From: Caldicellulosiruptor danielii
GTDB taxonomy: Bacteria > Bacillota > Thermoanaerobacteria > Caldicellulosiruptorales > Caldicellulosiruptoraceae
Direction: 5' to 3'
Assembly: GCF_034343125.1 (NCBI RefSeq)
Contig: NZ_CP139957.1
Location: 829,001 to 893,000 of the forward strand
DNA length: 64,000 bases
The notes under the pieces were generated by a model. That model worked only from the letters and a program-made list of their open reading frames with translations, did no database searches and was not told the origin of the DNA. This document shows positions 26,779-35,533 of this stretch, in pieces. The first letter of the stretch is position 1; every line of letters starts with the position of its first letter. Made by a program: the position numbers and the translations under genes.

Positions 26779-26842
26779 GAATTTAGACAAAAATCGACAA
26801 ATTAGAGTGGATTAAATAAAGTAAAATAGAGGATGGGGCAAG

Positions 26843-28498
26843 GTGGAGCTTAAGTTTAAAATACTTGTTCTCACATTGATAATAGCGTTTTTACCGACAA
26901 CTGTTGTCGCTATATATGTAATGAATAACGTAATTCCTCAGTACGAAAAGATTACCTATGATTATTTTGTGAACAAACAACAGCAAACATTAGAGAGGAT
27001 AACTCAAAAGATTTTTGATGATATGAAAAACATAGCAAAAGAATATGCTATCTGGAATGAACTTTACAGAGCTGTTTTAACGAATGATAAAGAGACAATT
27101 AATTTTTACTGGACAAACTGGCTCTATCAAAAACCTTACAATTTTTCTTTAATAATTGGTTTTTCGAAAGAGGGGAAGATTATTTCGTATCATTCTCCGT
27201 TTGGAGATATAAAAAACTCTGACATTACAAAAATATTCAAGATATTCAAAAAAGTAATAAGTACAGTCTACATTTCTTACGATATAAATTTGATACCTGT
27301 TGAAAGAGGCTTTCTTAAGATAAATGATAAGGTATTTGCATTTGTATGTTCACCTGTTTTGGACGACAAAGATTTAACAAAACCTGTTGCTGGAGCACTT
27401 TTTCTGGCAAGGGATATTGATGAGGTTGTGTCTTTGATACAGCCTTACATGGTAGATAGAGTATATTTTGCTGATAAAACAAATAGGGTTACTGAAGAAA
27501 AACTTCTTCGCAATTATGTTGAACTATTTGATAATGATGGCGATAAGATAGGAGCGCTTGTGATTGATTATAACGAAAAAACACTCTTGAATATAAAAAG
27601 ACATTTTGAAAAACTGCTTATTATTACATTTTTGTTTCTCATGGCTTTGACTTTACTTATTGCATTTTTAGGTGGAGTATATCTTACAAGAAGGGTTATT
27701 CAGCTTGAAGATTACGCTATTTCGCTATTTTCAGGTATAAACGGTGATGTAACCACTCCAAAGCCAAACGTAAAAAAAGAAGGAAGGTTTAAGAATGTAG
27801 AGCTTATTTTGGAATATTTTTCAAACGAAATAAAAAGCAAGATTTCGATATTGAAGCAACAGGATAAACTCTTGAAAGAGTTATTTGAAAAGGAGAAGAG
27901 AAATTTTGAAGGAGCGATAAAACTTTTAATTTCTATTATTGAAATGAAAGACCCCTACACTAAAGGCCACGCAGAAAGGGTTATGAAATACAGTAAGAAA
28001 ATAGGAGAAAAACTGTCTTCGAAGGGATATAAGATAGACTTGTTTGACCTTGAGATTGCTGCGTATCTACACGATATTGGCAAGATTGTAATTCCGGAAA
28101 GCATTTTAAACAAACCTGGCAAGCTTACACAAGAAGAATATTCTATAGTCAAAAGACATTCATTAGATGGTTACAACATTCTTTCAAACATTGAATATTT
28201 TGATAATATAAAAGAGATTGTTCTGTATCATCACGAGAACATAGATGGAAGTGGTTATCCACTGGGAATAAAAGGAGACAAAATTCCTCTTGAGTCAAAG
28301 ATAATCTCTGTTGCAGATGTGTTCGATGCTCTTACAACAGACAGACCTTACCGAATGGCTTTTTCGGAAGAAAAGGCATTAGAGATTATGAAAGAAGAGG
28401 TTGGCAAGAAGTTTGATCCGGAAGTTTTTGAGACATTTTTGAATGTGCTAAAAGAGGAAAAAATCTTAAATTCGGTAGAGATGAATATAGATGGATAA
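26843..28498 (+). CDS. Membrane-bound sensor with CHASE4-like and HD-GYP domains (putative cyclic-di-GMP phosphodiesterase)
   Basis: A 551-residue protein. A membrane segment (about 7-28) is followed by an extracellular region (about 30-250) resembling CHASE4 (IAKEYAIWNELYRAV), a second membrane segment (about 255-278), a short coiled linker, and an HD-GYP domain (about 355-535). The latter has HAERV, HDIGKI, HHENIDGSGYP (the GYP motif), and SVADVFDALTTDRPYR. HD-GYP domains hydrolyse cyclic di-GMP. The ligand is unknown. GTG start 26843 has GAGGATGGGG upstream. Its 3' end overlaps the next gene by 8 bp. Confidence 0.88.
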   Translation: MELKFKILVLTLIIAFLPTTVVAIYVMNNVIPQYEKITYDYFVNKQQQTLERITQKIFDDMKNIAKEYAIWNELYRAVLTNDKETINFYWTNWLYQKPYNFSLIIGFSKEGKIISYHSPFGDIKNSDITKIFKIFKKVISTVYISYDINLIPVERGFLKINDKVFAFVCSPVLDDKDLTKPVAGALFLARDIDEVVSLIQPYMVDRVYFADKTNRVTEEKLLRNYVELFDNDGDKIGALVIDYNEKTLLNIKRHFEKLLIITFLFLMALTLLIAFLGGVYLTRRVIQLEDYAISLFSGINGDVTTPKPNVKKEGRFKNVELILEYFSNEIKSKISILKQQDKLLKELFEKEKRNFEGAIKLLISIIEMKDPYTKGHAERVMKYSKKIGEKLSSKGYKIDLFDLEIAAYLHDIGKIVIPESILNKPGKLTQEEYSIVKRHSLDGYNILSNIEYFDNIKEIVLYHHENIDGSGYPLGIKGDKIPLESKIISVADVFDALTTDRPYRMAFSEEKALEIMKEEVGKKFDPEVFETFLNVLKEEKILNSVEMNIDG

Positions 28499-29614
28499 GT
28501 ATAAACTTAAAATGTTACTTGAGTCTGATGAGGGTCCAAAACTTGATTTTAAACAGTCACTTTCGGTTGAGACAGATGGTGAAAAAAAGAGCTTGTAAAA
28601 GACGTCATTGCCATTGCAAATTCAAGAGGTGGAAGAGGTTATATCATCTTTGGGGTGGAAGATAAGACAAAAAGAATTGTTGGAATTAAAGATGAGAACA
28701 TTTCGGAAGAAAAAATTCAGCAGATTATCTCAAGCAGGTGTGACCCGCCTGTATCAATTAAATTTGAGATTGTAGAGTACGATGGTAAAAAACTTGGTGT
28801 GCTCACAATATACAAAAGCAGTCTAAGACCTCATCAGATGGTCCAAAACGGTGTGTTTTATATAAGACGCGGGTCAACAACAGACGTTGCAAGAAGAGAA
28901 GAGATAGCTTCCATGTTTGAAGAAAGCGGCAGTGTCAATTTTGAGATGTCCATTGTAAGAAATGCGAATTTAATTGACCTTGAAGCTGAGCTAATCTCTA
29001 CATTTTTCAAAAAAAATGGTATCTCATCAGAATGGGATAACTTGATTTTACTTGAAAGTTTTGGGATTGTCCAAAGAGACAGAGAAAATAATAATCTTTA
29101 TCCCACCTTAGCGGGCATTCTTGTGTTCGGAAAGTATCCAGAGAGATTTTTGCCGTCAGCGTATTTGACAATTGAATTTTTTGACCAAATTCATATTATT
29201 TGTGGTAACATATATGATATAATCAAAAAGACTATAAATTTTTTTACCCAAAAATATCCTCAAAAAAACCTGTGGGCTTTGTTTGAGGCAATTGGAAATG
29301 CACTTGTTCACAGGGATTATTATGACCTTACAAGATGTACTGCAGTCAAAATTTCCGAAAGAAGTACAGAAATTACAAATCCTGGATGTCTTCTTGAGAG
29401 CAACATGATATTCAGTATGGGCAGGGAAATTATACCAAGACGTCGAAATCCGTGGATCTATCAAAAAATGATAATTTTAGATGACAACAATTTATTTCTG
29501 AAAGCTGGTAAGGGAATATCAAGGATAAGAAGGACATATCAAAATGTGAAGATTATAAATATAAATTCCCAAAATACATTTAAAGTTATACTGCCACCTA
29601 TTGATAAACTGTAA
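28491..29614 (+). pseudogene. AlbA_2/Schlafen-type DNA-binding ATPase-like gene broken by a frameshift at an A7 run
   Basis: ATG 28491 opens MDKYKLKMLLESDEGPK then LDFKQSL, the start of an AlbA_2 domain. The frame stops at 28617 or earlier (TTG-TAA). In the next frame ELVKDVIAIANSRGGRGYIIFGVED continues without gap, then runs to 29614. The switch lies at the A7 run 28582-28588; one more A would join both parts into about 374 residues. The C-terminal part has the divergent ATPase block ALFEAIGNALVHRDYYD. A GTG at 28655 gives a 319-residue open frame lacking the N-terminus. It may be a broken gene, a slippage-expressed gene, or a sequence error. Confidence 0.8.
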
Positions 29615-29632
29615 AAAGAGGAGTAATGAAAA

Positions 29633-31018
29633 ATGGTGAAGGGTAAGGTAATAAATCTTAATCCAACATCCTCAATGTATTTTAAAATTGGGATTAAACA
29701 TTACGAAAAAGGTGAAATAGAACTTGCTATAAAAAGGCTCAGGCAAGCTCTTGAACTTGATAACAAAAATGTTGAGATAAAGTTTAACTTAGCTGGGCTT
29801 TTAGCACAGGTTGGGGATTTTGAAAATTCAAATAAACTTTTGAGTGAGCTTACGAAAGATAGTCCGGAGTTTTATGACTCATTGTTTGGACTTGGATGTA
29901 ATTTTTTTGAGATGGGAAAGTTCAAGGAAGCAAAAAATTTTTTAAAGAGATATGTAAAGCTTTCTAACAATATTGAGTTTAAAGAGGCGGCAGAGGACCT
30001 TATTGACTTTATTGAAAGCCAAGAAGAGTTCGAAAAAGAACAAAGAGAAATTGAAAAATATTCAAAACTATTAGAAAGAGGAAATTTTCTTCTTGAAAGT
30101 GGAAGATATGAAGATGCAGTGAAGTATTTCAAGATGATATTGGCGAAAGACGATAGTGTTCTTGCTGCGAGAAATAATCTTTCGCTTGCCTATTTTTATA
30201 TGGGTGATATTCAAAGAGCAATTGAAGAAGCTAAAAAGGTGCTGCAGATTGATAAATACAATGTGTATGCTAACTGTAATCTGGCCTTTTTCTACAGTAG
30301 TATAGACAAAGAAAAAGAAATGAAAAGACATCTGAAAGTGATATTAGACATAAAAACACATGACAGTAAGGATAAAATAAAGATTCTGGACACACTTATA
30401 AAATTAAATCAGCACAACGAAATTGCCCAGCGAGCAAATGAACTTTTTGAGATTACAAACGAACCATTTTTTAAACATATTGAAGCGATAAGCCTCTACA
30501 ATACACGAAAGTACATGAAAGCCAAAAAAATTTGGGAGTATTTAAAAAAGAACTTTGAGATGCCTGAGATAAGGATTGATTATTTTTTAAAGAAGGTCGA
30601 TAATGTAATAAAGACATTTGAAAAAGACACTATAGACTATTTCGAAACAGGTTTTAAGTTTTTGGAGGGTATGGATGAAAAGGAGTTTAGAAGGCAGCTC
30701 CAAAATCATATTAACAATTATTTTTCTCAAACTGTCGAGGAAAATGGACAAAAAGTTATGGAAATTCTTTACCAGCATGTTGAATTAAAGCAGAAAGACA
30801 AAGAGACTATTTTTAACCTTCTAAAAAATCTTCCGCTTGAAAAGCCCAGGTTAAATCTTCAGGCAATTGCTGCAATTGTTTGGTATGTTTTCAAAAAATA
30901 CATGAAAAAAGAGAAAATAAAACAAAAAGATGTAGCCAAAATTTTTGGAATCTCGCAGGCAGTCTTCTCTAAGTGGTTTGGTGATTTCAAAGAGCTTTTG
31001 CTCAACAAGGAAGTTTAA
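29633..31018 (+). CDS. TPR-repeat protein with C-terminal helix-turn-helix
   Basis: A 461-residue, highly charged protein. At least five tetratricopeptide-like repeats are visible: near residues 12-45, 47-78, 80-110, 143-176 and 178-210 (for example YFKIGIKHYEKGEIELAIKRLRQALELD). A helical linker follows, and the last 60 residues (IAAIVWYVFKKYMK...KQKDVAKIFGISQAVFSKWFGDF) look like a helix-turn-helix or cyclin-like DNA-binding domain. It may be a regulator acting through protein contacts. No specific family is recognised. Start ATG 29633 follows AGAGGAG; thrS follows closely. Confidence 0.75.
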   Translation: MVKGKVINLNPTSSMYFKIGIKHYEKGEIELAIKRLRQALELDNKNVEIKFNLAGLLAQVGDFENSNKLLSELTKDSPEFYDSLFGLGCNFFEMGKFKEAKNFLKRYVKLSNNIEFKEAAEDLIDFIESQEEFEKEQREIEKYSKLLERGNFLLESGRYEDAVKYFKMILAKDDSVLAARNNLSLAYFYMGDIQRAIEEAKKVLQIDKYNVYANCNLAFFYSSIDKEKEMKRHLKVILDIKTHDSKDKIKILDTLIKLNQHNEIAQRANELFEITNEPFFKHIEAISLYNTRKYMKAKKIWEYLKKNFEMPEIRIDYFLKKVDNVIKTFEKDTIDYFETGFKFLEGMDEKEFRRQLQNHINNYFSQTVEENGQKVMEILYQHVELKQKDKETIFNLLKNLPLEKPRLNLQAIAAIVWYVFKKYMKKEKIKQKDVAKIFGISQAVFSKWFGDFKELLLNKEV

Positions 31019-31061
31019 AATACTATACTATCTTTTCACAAAAGGAGGCATTGATGGCACG

Positions 31062-32981
31062 ATGGACAAAATAACTGTGACGCTTCCAGACGGAAAAATG
31101 ATGGAAACAGAAAAAGGAATATCTGCACTTGAGTTTATAAAAACAATTTCCATGAAACTTTACAAAGAGGCGGTAGCGTGCAAAATTGACGGTGTTTTGA
31201 AGGATTTGTGGACATCTCTTGAAAAAGATTGCAGATTTGAGGTTGTGACATTTTCGAGTGATGAAGGTAAAAAGGTTTATTGGCACACAACTTCACATAT
31301 TTTAGCTCAGGCTGTCAAAAGGCTTTTTGGTGACAAAGTAAAGCTTGGTATAGGACCTGCAATTGACAATGGTTTTTATTACGACTTTGACGTGGAAGAG
31401 TCAATTACAATGGAGCTTTTGGAAAAGATAGAAGAAGAGATGCAAAAAATAATAAAAGAAGACTTGAAAATTGAGAGATTTGAACTTTCAAGACAAGAAG
31501 CAGCCAAATTTATGCAGGAAAAGGGAGAAAATTATAAGGTTGAACTTATAAATGACATTCCTGAGGGTGAAACTATATCTTTTTACAAACAAGGTGAGTT
31601 TGTTGACCTTTGCACAGGTCCTCATCTTCCTTCAACGGGGAGAGTAAAAGCCTTCAAACTACTTTCTGTAGCAGGTGCGTATTGGCGCGGAAATTCTAAA
31701 AATAAGATGCTTCAAAGAGTTTATGGAGTATCATACGAGAAAAAGTCGCAACTTGATGAATACCTTACAATGCTTGAAGAAGCAAAGAAAAGAGATCATA
31801 GAAAGCTTGGAAGAGAGCTTGATTTATTTGAAATATTTGAGGAAGGGCCAGGATTTCCTTTCTTTTTGCCAAAAGGTATGATTATAAGAAACATATTAGA
31901 AGACTTTTGGAGAGAAGAACATAAAAAAAGAGGTTATCAGGAAATAAAAACTCCCATAATGTTAACAAAAGACCTTTGGGTTCAGTCAGGGCATTGGGAT
32001 CATTATAAAGAAAATATGTATTTTACCAAGATAGATGATCAGGAATTTGCAATAAAACCTATGAACTGTCCGGGTAGCATATTGGTGTATAAAAGAAAAT
32101 CACATTCATATAGAGAACTTCCTCAACGTTTATGTGAACTTGGGCTTGTTCACAGGCATGAGCTATCTGGTGTATTGCATGGGCTTATGAGAGTAAGATG
32201 CTTTACACAAGACGATGCTCATATATTCATGTTACCTTCACAGATAAAAGATGAAATAAAAGGTGTAATTGATCTTATTGATTATTTTTATAGTGTATTT
32301 GGTTTCAAATATCATGTTGAACTTTCAACAAGGCCTGAAAATTCGATGGGAACAGATGAACAATGGAATATGGCTGAAACTGCTCTTAAAGAAGCTTTAG
32401 AGGAAGTAGGTATAGATTACAAAATAAATGAAGGTGATGGGGCTTTTTATGGACCCAAAATTGATTTTCATCTTGAAGATAGTTTGAAAAGAACATGGCA
32501 GTGTGCAACAATTCAACTTGATTTTCAAATGCCAGAAAGGTTTGACTTATATTATATAGGTGAAGATGGTGCAAAACATAGGCCGGTAATGTTACACAGA
32601 GTTGTTTTTGGCAGTATAGAGAGATTTATTGCAATACTTACTGAACACTTTGCTGGTGCATTTCCGGTATGGTTAGCACCAACTCAAATAAGAGTAATAC
32701 CAGTATCTGATAATTTCAATGATTATGCAGCAAAAGTATCCCAAACACTGAAGGAAAATGGATTCAGAGTTGAAGAAGATTACAGATCAGAAACTGTAGG
32801 ATATAAAATAAGAGACGCTCAACTACAAAAAATACCATATATGGTGATTGTGGGTGAAAAAGAGCGAAGAGAAAATACTATAGCGGTAAGAGACAGAAAG
32901 AAAGGGGATTTGGGTTCATTTACCATTGATAAGTTTGTATCAATGGTGAAAGAGAAAGTAGAGAAAAAGGTTATAGAATGA
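31062..32981 (+). CDS. thrS: Threonyl-tRNA synthetase ThrS
   Basis: A 639-residue class II synthetase in the usual order: TGS domain (1-60), editing domain with HxxxH (HTTSH), catalytic core, and anticodon-binding domain (about 535-630). The zinc cysteine lies in MNCPGSILVYK, and motif 2 in LGLVHRHELSGVLHGLMRVRCFTQDD. The frame is open back to 30945 inside the preceding gene, but ATG 31062 gives the normal MDKITVTLPDG start; AAAGGAGG lies 13 bp upstream, slightly far. No T-box leader is present because the upstream region is coding. Confidence 0.96.
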   Translation: MDKITVTLPDGKMMETEKGISALEFIKTISMKLYKEAVACKIDGVLKDLWTSLEKDCRFEVVTFSSDEGKKVYWHTTSHILAQAVKRLFGDKVKLGIGPAIDNGFYYDFDVEESITMELLEKIEEEMQKIIKEDLKIERFELSRQEAAKFMQEKGENYKVELINDIPEGETISFYKQGEFVDLCTGPHLPSTGRVKAFKLLSVAGAYWRGNSKNKMLQRVYGVSYEKKSQLDEYLTMLEEAKKRDHRKLGRELDLFEIFEEGPGFPFFLPKGMIIRNILEDFWREEHKKRGYQEIKTPIMLTKDLWVQSGHWDHYKENMYFTKIDDQEFAIKPMNCPGSILVYKRKSHSYRELPQRLCELGLVHRHELSGVLHGLMRVRCFTQDDAHIFMLPSQIKDEIKGVIDLIDYFYSVFGFKYHVELSTRPENSMGTDEQWNMAETALKEALEEVGIDYKINEGDGAFYGPKIDFHLEDSLKRTWQCATIQLDFQMPERFDLYYIGEDGAKHRPVMLHRVVFGSIERFIAILTEHFAGAFPVWLAPTQIRVIPVSDNFNDYAAKVSQTLKENGFRVEEDYRSETVGYKIRDAQLQKIPYMVIVGEKERRENTIAVRDRKKGDLGSFTIDKFVSMVKEKVEKKVIE

Positions 32982-32988
32982 AAATTAA

Positions 32989-33044
32989 AAAGGCTGCCAG
33001 GATATTATCAATGAAATATAAGGCTGTTTATGGCAGCCTTTTTA
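32989..33044 (+). terminator. Terminator after thrS
   Basis: AAAAGGCTGCCA (32989-33000) pairs with TGGCAGCCTTTT (33032-33043), and a T follows. The 31-nt loop is long. It shows that the open frame starting at 32978 is not the true start of the next gene. Confidence 0.75.
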
Positions 33045-33091
33045 AATTCTTTTTATTATACAAAATAAATTTCAAAAAGGGGCGAACTAAG

Positions 33092-34309
33092 ATGGAAGTT
33101 GTATGGGAAGAGCCATATGAGTCTTTCTCAAGATTTATAAATAAAAATGGTTATAAATCTTTGTTGATTATATGTGATAAAAATACCTTTGATGTATGTG
33201 CAATCAAGGTAAAAGAGACAGTTGAAAAAAGCAATAGGAAGTGTAAAATAGTATGCTTTGAAGCAGATGTAATAGCAGATGAATTTGCGCTTGGAAAGGT
33301 ATTGTTTGAGATAGAACAAGCAGATATATTTGTGGGAGTAGGAAGTGGAACAATTTCTGACATAACAAGGTATACAGCATACAAATTCAAAGTCCCGTTT
33401 GTTTTGTTTCCGACAGCACCTTCTATGGACGGGTTTGCCTCTTCTGTTGCAGCACTTACTATAAATGGATTAAAAACAACAGTGCTGGCTTCATCACCGG
33501 AAGCTATATTTGTGGATATGGAGGTTATAGAAAATTCGCCTGAAATTTTGAAAAAAGCAGGATTCGGAGATTTGATGGGTAAGATAACTGCTTTACTTGA
33601 CTGGCAACTTTCAAATATTTTGTTTGAAGAGAAAATAGACTGGGAAGTATTACGTATTGTAAAAAATACGTATCTGAAAACATTAAATTCAGTTGGTGTA
33701 AATGATTTTTGCAAAAATTTGCTGGAAGGTTTAATAAACTCTGGTATTATGATGGCCAGGGTTAACTCTTCGCGTCCTGCATCGGGCTGTGAACACCATC
33801 TTTCTCATTTTTGGGAATATCACAGAATAAAAACTTATCATGGGATAAAAGTTGGGCTTGCAACCCTTTATGTGCTGAGGTTTTATGAGCACTTTTTAAC
33901 TCTTGATAAATCCAGAATTCTTGAAAGGAAAGAATATAAAGTAGATATTAAAGCATGGGAAGAAACGATAAGGAAAGGATTTCAACCAACTTTTGAAAGC
34001 ATAATAAAGAAAAATATTGGAAGAGTAAGCAAGTTAAATGATAAAGAGTTTAGAAGTCAAACGATAAACAGGCTTGTTGAAAAGAAAGAAGTTATAGATG
34101 AGTTGATAAGAGATGCAACTATTGTGTATAGTGAGCTGATTGATGCTTACAAAAAACTTGAAATGCCTATGAATTATTGGGAAATTGGTATAGACGAGAA
34201 TCTTTTTAAGATATCATTTTTATGTGCACCGAATATCCGTGAAAGGTTTACCATACTACATTTGTATGAATTATTAGGCTTGACCGATGAGGTTGTTCAG
34301 AGCTTCTGA
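33092..34309 (+). CDS. araM: sn-Glycerol-1-phosphate dehydrogenase, AraM type (iron-containing alcohol dehydrogenase fold)
   Basis: A protein of about 405 residues. The NAD(P)-binding loop GVGSGTISDITRY and the following FPTAPSMDGFASSVAALTINGLKTT are typical of glycerol-1-phosphate dehydrogenases. HLSHFWEYH near residue 235 holds metal-binding histidines. AraM makes sn-glycerol-1-phosphate, the stereoisomer used in archaeal lipids, and in Bacillus feeds heptaprenylglyceryl lipid synthesis. The start at 33092 has AAAGGGG upstream and lies after the thrS terminator. It is not linked to arabinose genes here. Confidence 0.85.
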   Translation: MEVVWEEPYESFSRFINKNGYKSLLIICDKNTFDVCAIKVKETVEKSNRKCKIVCFEADVIADEFALGKVLFEIEQADIFVGVGSGTISDITRYTAYKFKVPFVLFPTAPSMDGFASSVAALTINGLKTTVLASSPEAIFVDMEVIENSPEILKKAGFGDLMGKITALLDWQLSNILFEEKIDWEVLRIVKNTYLKTLNSVGVNDFCKNLLEGLINSGIMMARVNSSRPASGCEHHLSHFWEYHRIKTYHGIKVGLATLYVLRFYEHFLTLDKSRILERKEYKVDIKAWEETIRKGFQPTFESIIKKNIGRVSKLNDKEFRSQTINRLVEKKEVIDELIRDATIVYSELIDAYKKLEMPMNYWEIGIDENLFKISFLCAPNIRERFTILHLYELLGLTDEVVQSF

Positions 34310-34383
34310 GAATGTTCTGTTTTGATACCAGCAATTTTGGGAATAAATATTAATGAAAAATTGATTGTATTGGTGATGAGTTT

Positions 34384-35424
34384 ATGTACAAGGTATTGGT
34401 TGTTGACGATTCGGCATTCATGAGACAGCTTATAAAATCGTTTTTAGATAGTACAGGAAAATTTGTCGTGACAGTTGCACAAACTCCTCTCATTGCTCTT
34501 GACAGGATCAGAAAATTCAAGTTTGATGTGATAACAATTGATTATGAAATGCCATATATGAACGGTGTTGAACTCATAAAAAAGATAAAAGAAATAACAG
34601 ATACAAAGATTTTAATGATAAGTGCATACACGCGCCCGGGAGCCTACACTACATTTGAGGCTTTGTCAGCAGGCGCTTTCGATTATATTCTAAAACCGTC
34701 TTCTGAAGAGGAACTTGAAGAGTTCAAGTATGAGCTAATCAAAAAGCTTACTGCGGTGTGCGAAGAGTGTAAAAAGGAAAACACATCAAAAGTACATAAA
34801 CTTCCAGCTGCTATTGGAGGGAAAATTTTACTGGAGGATAGTATTGTTGAAAGGGTAAGGTTGGCAAGGGTTATCGGTATAGGTATATCCACCGGAGGTC
34901 CACCAGTTTTAGAAAAGATGTTTAGGTCTTTAAAAGAAGATTTTCCAATTCCTATTCTTGTTGTTCAGCACATGCCGCCAAACTTCACAAAACCGTTTGC
35001 TGACAGGCTTGCTACTATTGCATCAAAATGTATAAAAGAAGCTTCTGATATGGAAGAGATAAAGGTCGGTTGCATCTATATTGCGAAAGGTGGCTATCAT
35101 TTAGCAGTTGAAGAGATAAATGGAAAACTTTATACCAGGGTACTTGATCTTGAGAAGATAAGAAGCCACAAGCCTTCGGCAGATATTCTTTTCAGTTCAA
35201 TAGCCGAAGCCTGTGGAAAAGCTTCTGTTGGAATTGTAATGACTGGAATGGGGTCTGATGGGAGCGGCGGTATTTTAGAGATGAGGAAAAAAGGGGCACT
35301 CACAATTGCACAGGATGAAAAAAGCTGTGTGGTTTTTGGAATGCCAAAAGCAGCCATTGAAAAGGGGGCAATTGAGCTTGTGTTAAGTCCAGACCAAATT
35401 GTTGAGCTTTTAAATAGAGTATGA
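34384..35424 (+). CDS. cheB: CheB-like chemotaxis response regulator / protein-glutamate methylesterase
   Basis: A 346-residue protein with an N-terminal receiver domain (phosphoacceptor Asp in ITIDYEMPYMNG near residue 56, Lys in LKPSSEEE) and a C-terminal methylesterase domain. The catalytic triad is readable: Ser in GISTGGPPVLEK, His in VVQHMPPNFT, Asp in MTGMGSDGSGG. CheB removes methyl groups from chemoreceptors. No other che gene lies nearby, so it may be a stand-alone paralogue. A terminator follows. Confidence 0.92.
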   Translation: MYKVLVVDDSAFMRQLIKSFLDSTGKFVVTVAQTPLIALDRIRKFKFDVITIDYEMPYMNGVELIKKIKEITDTKILMISAYTRPGAYTTFEALSAGAFDYILKPSSEEELEEFKYELIKKLTAVCEECKKENTSKVHKLPAAIGGKILLEDSIVERVRLARVIGIGISTGGPPVLEKMFRSLKEDFPIPILVVQHMPPNFTKPFADRLATIASKCIKEASDMEEIKVGCIYIAKGGYHLAVEEINGKLYTRVLDLEKIRSHKPSADILFSSIAEACGKASVGIVMTGMGSDGSGGILEMRKKGALTIAQDEKSCVVFGMPKAAIEKGAIELVLSPDQIVELLNRV

Positions 35425-35454
35425 TGGTTTAATTAAAGATTGACAACATTCAAA

Positions 35455-35507
35455 AAAGATGGCTACTGAAAAAGCTTTTAGGTAAGTAGTCATCTTTATT
35501 TTTTTAA
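35455..35507 (+). terminator. Terminator after cheB
   Basis: AAAGATGGCTACT and AGTAGTCATCTTT pair with one G-T wobble across a 17-nt loop; a T-rich tail (ATTTTTTT) follows. Confidence 0.8.
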
Positions 35508-35533
35508 AACTGGGGCAAAAAAAAATTTCTAAA

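Noticed and set aside
30945-31061. T-box leader for thrS, and likewise for trpS
   Set aside because: The region before thrS is coding sequence of the TPR gene, and only about 50 bp precede trpS; neither holds T-box elements.
32978-33091. Longer start for the glycerol-1-phosphate dehydrogenase at 32978
   Set aside because: The extension runs through the thrS terminator hairpin and has no family similarity; ATG 33092 has a proper ribosome site.
31900-34300. Possible codon-use shift in the second half of thrS and in the next gene
   Set aside because: Codons look more AT-rich by eye, but I could not compute it and the proteins are normal; not strong enough to claim recombination.
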